In this document: positions 1 through 5,982 of the stretch, piece by piece
Layout of the letters: each line of letters starts with the position of its first letter
Numbering within the stretch: position 1 is the first letter of the stretch
Source: Candidatus Omnitrophota bacterium
GTDB lineage: Bacteria > Omnitrophota > Koll11 > Zapsychrales > Aceulaceae
Length of the DNA stretch: 10,226 bases
Assembly: GCA_029931885.1 (NCBI GenBank)
Contig: JAOZRJ010000032.1
Location: forward strand, 1-10,226
Direction of reading: 5' to 3'
Position numbers and translations under genes: made by a program
Notes under the pieces: generated by a model
Databases searched by the model: none
What the model saw: only the letters and a program-made list of their open reading frames with translations
Told to the model about the DNA's origin: nothing

Positions 1-2
1 CA

Positions 3-311
3 TGGAAAGCTAGAGGATTTGCACGTAAAGATCTATCCGCAATGCATAAGAGAGGTGTTTTTTTGGCACGATTCTTTGAGAATACTAATGAGTTTCTTAG
101 AGGTGAGATCACTCAGGATGATCTCAAACCACGAACGACCCTGGACTTCGACAGGGCAGACTTGAACGGAATTTTCAATTACTGGAAACGGAAGTGGGCG
201 CTAAAACGATACGAACAGAAATGTGACGATGAACGGGCAGATCAACAATTCGCTATGGAACTTCCCACAGGTAGGACTACAGAGAAGAGCTTTATCAAAA
301 AGTATAAATAG
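3..311 (+). CDS. 3' end of an unidentified phage structural-region gene (partial)
   Basis: The frame is open from the first bases of the window and stops at TAG 309-311, so about 102 codons are visible and the true start lies upstream. The Met codon at 42 has no ribosome site before it, and open frame precedes it, so it is unlikely to be the start. The visible protein is strongly charged, rich in Lys, Arg, Asp and Glu. It holds a basic Trp-rich stretch (NYWKRKWALKRYEQK) and ends in FIKKYK. No signal peptide or membrane segment is seen. It sits directly before gp16, where T4 has the neck and tail-completion gene 15, but I could not match it to gp13, gp14 or gp15. Its stop codon overlaps the gp16 late promoter. 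Function unknown. Confidence 0.7.
   Translation, partial: WKARGFARKDLSAMHKRGVFLARFFENTNEFLRGEITQDDLKPRTTLDFDRADLNGIFNYWKRKWALKRYEQKCDDERADQQFAMELPTGRTTEKSFIKKYK
303..310 (+). promoter_or_regulatory. T4-type late promoter for gp16
   Basis: This is an exact TATAAATA, the T4 late-promoter octamer recognised by the gp55 sigma factor with gp33 and the sliding clamp. It lies across the end of the upstream gene. With the usual T4 spacing (octamer at about -13 to -6), transcription would begin near 316. The start would lie just before the purine-rich AGAGGAG ribosome site at 318-324. The resulting leader is only about 15 nt. The same octamer recurs before gp17, gp18 and two further genes, which supports it being functional. 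Confidence 0.8.
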
Positions 312-330
312 CGGCCTAGAGGAGATTGAT

Positions 331-855
331 ATGTCACACGAAGAAAAAACAAACAAAAGAATCCAGAAAGCTGCCAAAATATTCGCGAACGCTCAAAGCA
401 CTATAGACTCATTGGATGTCAGTGATAACGGTGCTTTGATTATAGAAGAGGGCACGCCAGTGCCTATGCCTATAACTCCCATCGGAGATGGTGGCGAACT
501 ATTTGAACTAGAGGAAATCAAAGCTTCATTCGTGGAAGTTCGTAGAGGTTTACAGTCGTTGATCCATAAGGGTACGAGATTGATGAATCAGACCGGATCA
601 ATGCAACTTAAAGACATGACTGCAAGTCAAGTAGAGGCGATAGCAGCTCTCAGTAGCGTGATATCAGGGCAGATGGAGTCCATGTTGTCTATGTATCGAA
701 CACTGATGTATGTAGAGAAAGAACGGAACAAAGTTAATCAAATGCCTCAACAAGGTATGAGTATTACTGGTGAGAACCCCGAAGTTACTAACACGACGAT
801 TTTCGTTGGAGATACGAGTGAGTTACTCAAACATTTAAATCAAACTAAAGAATGA
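331..855 (+). CDS. 16: Small terminase subunit gp16 (TerS)
   Basis: The product of 174 residues should be the DNA-recognition and regulatory subunit of the packaging motor, forming a ring that stimulates the gp17 ATPase at the prohead portal. The size is close to T4 gp16 (164 aa). The C-terminus carries NTTIFVGDTSELLKHL, which aligns with NATVFMGSPTELMDEI of T4 gp16. The middle (about residues 70-140) is largely helical in character and fits the oligomerisation core. The ATG at 331 is preferred because AGAGGAG ends 6 nt upstream. An in-frame ATG at 223 would lie deep in the upstream gene and before the late promoter. It is followed by a foreign-looking gene instead of gp17, which is unlike T4. 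The late promoter at 303 should drive it. Confidence 0.93.
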   Translation: MSHEEKTNKRIQKAAKIFANAQSTIDSLDVSDNGALIIEEGTPVPMPITPIGDGGELFELEEIKASFVEVRRGLQSLIHKGTRLMNQTGSMQLKDMTASQVEAIAALSSVISGQMESMLSMYRTLMYVEKERNKVNQMPQQGMSITGENPEVTNTTIFVGDTSELLKHLNQTKE

Positions 856-877
856 TGGATTGGATGTTGAGGAACGT

Positions 878-2500
878 ATGAAAAAACGGATATTAGTCTG
901 TACCGCTTTGAGTAAATTTTTGCGATTAAATCGATATGCGATATCATTGGCTGGACCCGCTGTTATTATAAATTATATCGACGATGAAAAATTCGATATC
1001 GATTATATTGATTTTGATGCAAAGGCCATCGCCGAACATAAAAGTGTCTATGATCTATTTAAATACAGGACGCTATCGTCATTACTTGATGAATATATTG
1101 ATATTATAAATTCCGGTGATTACGCTTATGTATTATGCTCAGTTCAGGAACTACAGCCGAAATCTTTTAATAATAATGTGTTAATCATCCTTAAATATAT
1201 ATTTGATTCGGTAAAAACTGAATATCATATAGGTGGCACTGGTGTAGCAAGTCAAACCGATTTTTCAGATCCGGGCCTTTATCCTGATTTGATTGATCTA
1301 TTTCCTGAGTATACGGAATTTTATAATGAAATGACATGGCCTTTGGAGTTTAAATTTAAAACGGATAAAATATTTACCCAATTTATATCAGATGATACTT
1401 GGAGTAAATTTAATAAATTAATCGATCCATCTCATCAAACACCTTTGGACACCGCAAGATCTTATAATAGTTTTGGATCAGTGGTAAAAACTCATCGTGG
1501 ATATCTATATCCTAAGATTGCGTCGATTTTAAAATATGACATTGATAATCAGGTTGATTTACGATATAGTTATAAATCGATATTAGAAAATCACGGACAT
1601 GCATCCCCTTTGATGTCAACATCTGCCGACGATTATGTTTTACAAGCAATGCTAGAGTTTTCGTTTGGTTGTCCTAATGATTGCAATTTTTGTCCCAGTG
1701 GTGGTAGTAGACCGTTTCAACAACTAAAAGTACAAGAGATGAAAGATATTATGTCGTCTTACATAGACAGGGGCTATAACGCATTTTTCTTTTTAGATAA
1801 TTCGAGTAATGCTTGGCCGGACGAGTTCTATAATTGGATTGTGAGAAGTAATCATAAAATCCAGTGGAGTGCTAGTTTTAATGCCAGAAAGACCGACCCC
1901 GATTTTTGGAAAATGGTGTTTGATGCTGGTGGTCGTATGGCAAGTATAGGGTTTGAAACGATTGATGACCGCATGTTGAAGTTTATAAACAAGAAAACAA
2001 CATCAATGGAATTGCAGGACGGTTTAGATGACGCCCACAATGCTGGTTTGATGGTCACCACGAATTTTATAATTGGATTCCCTAGTGAAGATAATGAAAG
2101 TGTTAAAAAAATGATAGAATTTATAAGACGTAATCATAATAAAATAAATCACATTGCAATAAACGCTTTTAGATTAATTACGGCCAGTTCTTTTCATGTG
2201 AATCCATCTAAATATGGCCTAAAATTAGATGAATATAGTGATATTCCCTTTGACGAATGTAGTATGCCCAGTGATTTGAATATTCCTTATACTGAAATAG
2301 ACGGCCGGTTTTCCGATTTTTCATTTGCCGAATTAACTAATTATAAAAATCGATTGATCGAATTAATTAAGGGCGTGATCCCCCAATCAATTGTTCACGT
2401 TACATCCACAGACTTTGATCAACATTTAATATTTGCGTTGTTCGGAATTTTCAAAACCAAAAATAAGGTTGTAGATTGGATCAACACTTACAAAAACTAA
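878..2500 (+). CDS. Radical SAM enzyme with B12-binding-like N-terminal domain
   Basis: The product of 540 residues carries the radical SAM signature C265-x3-C269-x2-C272 (GCPNDCNFC), which binds the 4Fe-4S cluster that cleaves S-adenosylmethionine. Later TIM-barrel strands fit the family: a D-N-S-S-N strand, GRMASIGFET around 352-361, and TNFIIGFPSEDNES. The first ~200 residues look like the Rossmann-type cobalamin-binding domain of B12-dependent radical SAM proteins (IGGTGVAS near residue 115). The DxHxxG cobalamin ligand motif was not found, so B12 use is doubtful. The substrate is unknown. I chose ATG 878 because GAGGA at 869-873 precedes it. A TTG at 860 would add six residues without a ribosome site. 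The gene is visibly more AT-rich than gp16 and gp17 and has no late promoter of its own, suggesting acquired cargo read through from gp16. Confidence 0.85.
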   Translation: MKKRILVCTALSKFLRLNRYAISLAGPAVIINYIDDEKFDIDYIDFDAKAIAEHKSVYDLFKYRTLSSLLDEYIDIINSGDYAYVLCSVQELQPKSFNNNVLIILKYIFDSVKTEYHIGGTGVASQTDFSDPGLYPDLIDLFPEYTEFYNEMTWPLEFKFKTDKIFTQFISDDTWSKFNKLIDPSHQTPLDTARSYNSFGSVVKTHRGYLYPKIASILKYDIDNQVDLRYSYKSILENHGHASPLMSTSADDYVLQAMLEFSFGCPNDCNFCPSGGSRPFQQLKVQEMKDIMSSYIDRGYNAFFFLDNSSNAWPDEFYNWIVRSNHKIQWSASFNARKTDPDFWKMVFDAGGRMASIGFETIDDRMLKFINKKTTSMELQDGLDDAHNAGLMVTTNFIIGFPSEDNESVKKMIEFIRRNHNKINHIAINAFRLITASSFHVNPSKYGLKLDEYSDIPFDECSMPSDLNIPYTEIDGRFSDFSFAELTNYKNRLIELIKGVIPQSIVHVTSTDFDQHLIFALFGIFKTKNKVVDWINTYKN

Positions 2501-2513
2501 TTTGAGTTAATTA

Positions 2514-3230
2514 ATGAAAATATATTATAATTATTGGTCAACTGTAATAGAAGACTTGAAGGGTTCTGAAGTCACACTGTCATTTCTTCACGATTATTAT
2601 CAATTATTTTTGAAGAAAATACGATTTTTAATGGACAAAGATACCATTAATCGATGTGTGGAAGTTGAGAATTATTCACTTATCAATGGCCACGGTGGAT
2701 TACGAGGCATACGGTTATATAAATTTGTCTGTACAGTTCTTGACGAATTTAAAGTGACCTATGAGGCAAGGGGAATATTGCCGGATTACTTAGAGGAAAA
2801 ATTAAAGATACAATTTCCAGTTCTAATATCACCTGGCGAGTATACCGGCGGTGGACTTGGCGATGTTAATACTACAGATTCTTTAAGTATAGATTTGGGT
2901 ATTAAGCCTCTTTGTGATGCAATCAATTCCATCGAAGGGTTGGAAACGTACGGTTCATGTGAAGGTCATGGATTCATTGATCGGGATATATGTAATGCAA
3001 GTGTTGTGTACGTTGTGCAAGATCCTGAAAGTCTGAGAGTGTTTGTATCATTTCTTAAAAAGTTACTTCCTAAAATCGGTAGCAAATTTAAAATAGAGCA
3101 AAATTATTTTAGTAATATATCGGATATAATTGGGTATAAATTGAATATTCGATATATTTATAGTGAACAAACTGACGTTTTTGAATTTATAAAATTGATA
3201 TCAAAAAAAATTATAGAGGCGAATATATGA
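2514..3230 (+). CDS. Conserved-looking protein with SCEGH motif, function unknown
   Basis: This protein has 238 residues and no signal peptide or membrane segment. The N-terminal ~90 residues are helical in character and rich in aromatic and basic residues. A Gly-rich stretch (GEYTGGGLGD) follows. The C-terminal ~110 residues carry LCDAINSIEGLETYGSCEGH, then a hydrophobic strand (ASVVYVV) and a helix. This layout (helix with Asn, T-x-x-SC-x-G-H, aromatic strand) recalls SCxGR/SCxGH folds such as TYW3, but the match is short and I do not assign a function. It starts 13 nt after the radical SAM gene with a weak GAG ribosome site. Its stop overlaps the next start as ATGA (3227-3230), implying translational coupling in one operon. 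AT-rich codon use matches the radical SAM gene, so both probably arrived together. Confidence 0.75.
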   Translation: MKIYYNYWSTVIEDLKGSEVTLSFLHDYYQLFLKKIRFLMDKDTINRCVEVENYSLINGHGGLRGIRLYKFVCTVLDEFKVTYEARGILPDYLEEKLKIQFPVLISPGEYTGGGLGDVNTTDSLSIDLGIKPLCDAINSIEGLETYGSCEGHGFIDRDICNASVVYVVQDPESLRVFVSFLKKLLPKIGSKFKIEQNYFSNISDIIGYKLNIRYIYSEQTDVFEFIKLISKKIIEANI

Positions 3231-3940
3231 GAAAATTAATAATACTAATAATATATACGAGTTTTGTATTGAGTTCACCGAGTTATGCTGAAGACTTTAA
3301 ACTTGAGTCGCATTACAACAATTACATCTTTCCAGCGAGCTACTATCAAGTCAAGAACGAAGACGAAATAATGGAAGCAAAGTTTCAAATATCAGTAAAG
3401 AAGCAACTTTATGAATTGAAAGAATGGGAGTTGTATTTCGCCTATACGCAGATTGCGTGGTTTGACGTTTATAATGAACAAGAGTCACGACCTTTCAGGG
3501 AAACTAATTATAATCCACAGTTTTTTATTCGGACACCGAAGTTTGGACCTTTTCAATTGGATGGCGGATACTGGCATGAGAGTAACGGTGGTCGACCAGA
3601 CATCACCAGGAGCTGGGAGCGTTGGTATCTAGAGGGTTCGTGGATGGATGAAATGTTTGATGTTCGAGTTAAGTTGTGGAATTCCTTTTGGCCAGAAGAT
3701 CCAGAGATGGCAGAAACAGCGGGATCGTATGAAGTAGAAATGACATTGAAGTATAGTGACATCTACCTCACAGTCGTAGAAACTAAAGCATATGAAGAGG
3801 TGATCGTCAGTCATCCTATGTTCTTTTTCGACAGTCTCTACAGTGTTTATTCATACAGAACTGGGAAGTATGATAATCAACTTGATTGGGACAAAGAAAT
3901 TGAGAGATTTGGCATTGGTGTGATGTTAACCCGCCGATAA
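3227..3940 (+). CDS. pldA: Outer-membrane phospholipase A-like protein (OMPLA/PldA family)
   Basis: The product of 237 residues opens with a signal peptide: basic MRK, a hydrophobic core, and a probable cleavage after PSYA (residue 21). The barrel shows OMPLA family hallmarks: FDVYNEQESRPFRETNYNP (compare YN..SSPFRETNYEP), HESNG at 117-121, TRSWERWY at 127-134, and a C-terminal strand ending GIGVMLTRR. His117 and Ser119 correspond to the E. coli catalytic His142 and Ser144. The third residue, Asn156, is replaced by Glu131. The mature length of about 216 is shorter than the ~269 of E. coli, so some loops or strands are reduced. The family hydrolyses phospholipids in the outer leaflet of the outer membrane and is activated by Ca2+-dependent dimerisation. 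A role in late-stage envelope damage or lysis is inference. AGAGG at 3215-3219 is the ribosome site. The gene ends 42 nt before gp17. Confidence 0.88.
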   Translation: MRKLIILIIYTSFVLSSPSYAEDFKLESHYNNYIFPASYYQVKNEDEIMEAKFQISVKKQLYELKEWELYFAYTQIAWFDVYNEQESRPFRETNYNPQFFIRTPKFGPFQLDGGYWHESNGGRPDITRSWERWYLEGSWMDEMFDVRVKLWNSFWPEDPEMAETAGSYEVEMTLKYSDIYLTVVETKAYEEVIVSHPMFFFDSLYSVYSYRTGKYDNQLDWDKEIERFGIGVMLTRR

Positions 3941-3947
3941 AAATAAT

Positions 3948-3982
3948 CCTCCTGTATAAATAAAGACATACAGGAGGTTTTT
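3948..3982 (+). promoter_or_regulatory. Hairpin with U-run, hiding the gp17 ribosome site; late promoter in its loop
   Basis: A perfect 9-bp inverted repeat, CCTCCTGTA (3948-3956) and TACAGGAGG (3969-3977), encloses 12 nt and is followed by TTTTT (3978-3982) and the gp17 ATG at 3983. The 3' arm is itself the gp17 Shine-Dalgarno (AGGAGG). The late promoter octamer occupies 3955-3962, so late RNA should start near 3968 and lack the 5' arm. Transcripts running in from upstream would fold, hiding the ribosome site and possibly terminating at the U-run. Late transcripts would keep the site open. T4 genes such as e and soc are regulated in this way. Confidence 0.8.
3955..3962 (+). promoter_or_regulatory. 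T4-type late promoter for gp17 N-terminal half
   Basis: This is an exact TATAAATA embedded in the 5' arm and loop of the hairpin before gp17. The expected start near 3968 gives a leader of about 15 nt that contains the complete AGGAGG site. Confidence 0.82.
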
Positions 3983-4684
3983 ATGCTGGAAACATCAGAT
4001 TCATACGAAGATTATACGAATCCCCCAGGCTGGGAAAAGCCGCCTGAGATATCGACAGACGTTGAAGGACGAACGTTTCACTATCTCAGAAACACGAAAG
4101 TAAAAGGCCCGAATACTAATATCGCCTATACAATGGCGCATGTCGATGAAATGAATCGATGCAAGGAAAGTATTGAGCATTTCGCTAACAATTACTATCA
4201 CTTAGTTCATCAAGATCACGGACTAATTAATGTGACTCTTCGACCTTATCAACGGGAGTGTTTAGACTCTTTCCTCAACAACCGATTTAACATCCTCAAG
4301 TATCCTCGTCAATCGGGAAAATCTACGACATTCTCAATATACGTATGCTGGTTTATCCTGTTCAATGAGCATAAGAACGTTGTGATCCTTGCCAACAAAG
4401 AGAAGCAATCGAAAGAGATGTTGTCTCGTATCATGTTGGCTTATGAGAATCTACCGTTCTGGATGCAACAGAGTGTTAAGACATGGAATAAGACTAAGAT
4501 GGAATTGTCTAATGGCTGTCAAGTGATCGCCAGCACAACGTCTTCAGACTCTATTCGTGGTGATTCTATATCGTTGTTGATTGTAGATGAATGTATATAT
4601 GGTGATAGTTTTGTTACAGTTCGAAATAAAAAAACGGGAGAAGTATCTGTCATTACTATAGAATCTTTATATAATGAATTGTAA
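3983..4684 (+). CDS. 17: Large terminase gp17, N-terminal half fused to split-intein N-fragment
   Basis: The product has 233 residues. Residues 1-203 are the N-terminal part of the terminase ATPase: a possible adenine-binding region around LRPYQREC (Q-motif-like), Walker A RQSGKST at 109-115 with Lys113, and Walker B LLIVDE at 198-203 ending in the catalytic Asp202-Glu203. At Cys204 the terminase sequence stops and a 30-residue intein N-fragment begins (CIYGDSFVTV..., block A type), ending at a stop codon. In T4 the matching stretch is IDECAF, so the break falls directly after the catalytic Glu. The polypeptide cannot be an active ATPase alone. It is expected to trans-splice with the product of 5644-7137, giving 203+384=587 residues (T4 gp17 is 610). 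Start: AGGAGG lies 5 nt before the ATG. The terminase part uses codons like gp16, and the intein part is AT-rich. Confidence 0.93.
   Translation: MLETSDSYEDYTNPPGWEKPPEISTDVEGRTFHYLRNTKVKGPNTNIAYTMAHVDEMNRCKESIEHFANNYYHLVHQDHGLINVTLRPYQRECLDSFLNNRFNILKYPRQSGKSTTFSIYVCWFILFNEHKNVVILANKEKQSKEMLSRIMLAYENLPFWMQQSVKTWNKTKMELSNGCQVIASTTSSDSIRGDSISLLIVDECIYGDSFVTVRNKKTGEVSVITIESLYNEL
4592..4681 (+). other. Intein N-fragment (IntN, 30 aa)
   Basis: Block A features are Cys1, Gly4-Asp5-Ser6, Val8 (CIYGDSFV), followed by a beta-hairpin-like stretch and a short helix ending SLYNEL before the TAA stop. Canonical split inteins break near residue 100. This one breaks after 30, which makes it an atypical split. 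Cys1 would carry out the first N-S acyl shift after Glu203 of the terminase. Confidence 0.9.
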
Positions 4685-4697
4685 ATATTCTTGTTTG

Positions 4698-4705
4698 TAT
4701 AAATA
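4698..4705 (+). promoter_or_regulatory. T4-type late promoter inside the terL insertion
   Basis: This is an exact TATAAATA in the 52-nt gap between the intein N-fragment stop and the endonuclease start. It predicts transcription from about 4711. It would supply the endonuclease and the downstream IntC-terminase half independently of the gp17 N-half promoter. The site belongs to the inserted element, not the terminase. Confidence 0.75.
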
Positions 4706-4736
4706 TAAGTAGGAATAAACGCTAACTTGGGAACGT

Positions 4737-5657
4737 ATGAATTTATTGACTATTAGAAAAATACTAAAAGAATGTTATACCAGTGAAAAAGGTAACATGC
4801 GGAGATCGTTAAAGGATAATCATGATTTATTAGATTACTTCGCATTACATTTTTCTGAATATACGTTAAGAGAAATATTTTATATTTTAGTGTTGGATTT
4901 AGATATACCCAAGTGTCGTTATTGTGATAATAACTCACGTTTTATAATTGCCGATAAAAAATTTTCCAAAACTTGTGGCGATTCTAAATGTAGAAATTTG
5001 TGGAATTCGGATAGACAAAAGGGAATCCGACAAAGTGTGGAATTGATTGAATCCCGAATAAAACCATTAAGAGGCCGTACACGGCCTGGCTTTGCCAAAA
5101 CCATTCGTAAAAAATATATTGACGACCCATCTTTTAAAGAAAAAATCAGTGCAAAGAGTAAGGAATTCTGGTCAATATCGGAAAATAGAGAAAGACAATC
5201 TAACATAATGAAAGAAAAGATTCTCAATGGCAGTTTTACGCCAGCAGTCACTAATAGTTGGGCTAATAGTCGAATTCGATTGACAATCAAAGATTGTGAA
5301 TATAAATTTCGTAGTTCATGGGAGGCCATGTATTGGTTATTAAATACTCATATGTTATATGAAAAAATAAGAATACCATACATGGGATCGGACAATAAAA
5401 AACATATATATATGGTCGATTTCGTAGATTTTAATTCAAGAAAATTAATTGAAATAAAGCCTGAAGTTAATCGTAAATCAACTAAGAATAGATTAAAGGA
5501 ACTTGCAGCCGAGAATTGGTGCACGCAAAATAATTATAATTATGAAGTTATTAGCGAAGATTATTTTCAATCCAAACTATCTACTCTAAGACCTATACTT
5601 GAACAACTTGCAAATGAAAAATTATTGAGGGGATTGAAATCGATTGAAAAATTATAA
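4737..5657 (+). CDS. Freestanding homing endonuclease, Vsr/PD-(D/E)XK-like, between terL halves
   Basis: This protein of 306 residues is likely the DNA endonuclease that spreads the intein insertion by cutting uninserted gp17 genes. Order of parts: a helical N-terminus (1-55); a zinc-finger-like C60-x2-C63...C80-x4-C85; a basic region (about 105-165) of helix-repeat character resembling NUMOD-type DNA-binding segments; and a C-terminal nuclease core with Glu196 (SSWEAMYW), Asp228 (YMVDFVDF) and Glu239-x-Lys241 (LIEIKP). That spacing fits the PD-(D/E)XK/Vsr-like fold of endonucleases seen between halves of fractured phage genes. No HNH, GIY-YIG or LAGLIDADG motif was found. The ribosome site is weak (GGGA at 4729-4732, 4 nt from ATG). 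Its last 14 nt overlap the start of the IntC-gp17 gene. Exact family membership is inferred from motifs. Confidence 0.85.
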   Translation: MNLLTIRKILKECYTSEKGNMRRSLKDNHDLLDYFALHFSEYTLREIFYILVLDLDIPKCRYCDNNSRFIIADKKFSKTCGDSKCRNLWNSDRQKGIRQSVELIESRIKPLRGRTRPGFAKTIRKKYIDDPSFKEKISAKSKEFWSISENRERQSNIMKEKILNGSFTPAVTNSWANSRIRLTIKDCEYKFRSSWEAMYWLLNTHMLYEKIRIPYMGSDNKKHIYMVDFVDFNSRKLIEIKPEVNRKSTKNRLKELAAENWCTQNNYNYEVISEDYFQSKLSTLRPILEQLANEKLLRGLKSIEKL

Positions 5658-5982
5658 AAAAAATACGGAATATGAAATATTAACACCTGACGGGTTTAAA
5701 GATTTTGACGGTGTTCAATTGACAAAAAAAGATAAATCTATTAAATTTAGATTTTCTAATGATAATACATTGGGTTGTTCATATAGTCATAAAATAGATA
5801 CTCCAACTGGTTATAAATATGCCGATGATTTACATCCGCATGATTTAGTTTTAGATAAAAATGAACAACCAGTTGAAATTATCGAAAAAAATTGTATACA
5901 AAACGATGTGAACTTATACGATCTAATCAATGTTGATGATGAAAGACATCGATTTATTGCCAATGATACAATTGTATCAAAT
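5644..5982 (+). other. Intein C-fragment (IntC, 113 aa)
   Basis: It begins with YEILTPDGFKDFDGVQ, similar to atypically split TerL inteins. A likely block B is SYSH (His, but no Thr of the usual TxxH). Block F is LYDLINVDDERHRFIAND, and block G is VSN followed by Cys+1. The terminal Asn113 would cyclise, and Cys114 is the acceptor nucleophile. The penultimate residue is Ser, not the common His. No endonuclease domain is inside it. Confidence 0.9.

Larger units (their letters stand above)
4592..5982 (+). mobile_element. Split-intein plus homing-endonuclease insertion in terL (fractured gene)
   Basis: This 1391-bp block is what interrupts the terminase gene. It runs from the intein Cys1 codon (TGT 4592) to the last intein Asn codon (AAT 5980-5982). 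It holds the 30-codon intein N-fragment, its stop, a spacer with a late promoter, an independent endonuclease gene, and the 113-codon intein C-fragment. Removing it joins ...IVDE directly to CAFVP..., the uninterrupted terminase motif. The arrangement matches the fractured-gene layout known from metagenomic phage genes. The very short N-fragment is like the atypically split TerL inteins (AceL-TerL type). The whole block is more AT-rich than the flanking terminase. Confidence 0.88.

Noticed and set aside
223..330. N-terminal extension of gp16 to an ATG at 223
   Set aside because: It would overlap the upstream gene by 89 nt and cross the late promoter. ATG 331 has a strong ribosome site at the right distance.
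860..877. TTG start at 860 for the radical SAM gene
   Set aside because: No ribosome site precedes it, while GAGGA stands 4 nt before ATG 878.
3155..3162. TATTTATA, a late promoter octamer on the minus strand
   Set aside because: It lies inside a coding region with no minus-strand gene after it. Expected by chance in AT-rich sequence.
4919..5329. Minus-strand open frame of 136 codons, and other minus-strand frames (for example 8922-9215 and 3553-3762)
   Set aside because: They mirror strongly supported plus-strand genes, have no ribosome sites or recognisable motifs, and would run against the transcription of every real gene here.
4682..5643. Group I intron hosting the endonuclease
   Set aside because: The break has intein protein motifs on both sides, and the insertion boundaries fall at codons Cys1 and Asn, so RNA splicing is not needed. 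No intron core was recognised.
5812..5819. Sixth TATAAATA, inside the intein C-fragment
   Set aside because: It encodes part of GYKYA in a conserved frame in AT-rich DNA, with no gene start following. Probably chance.
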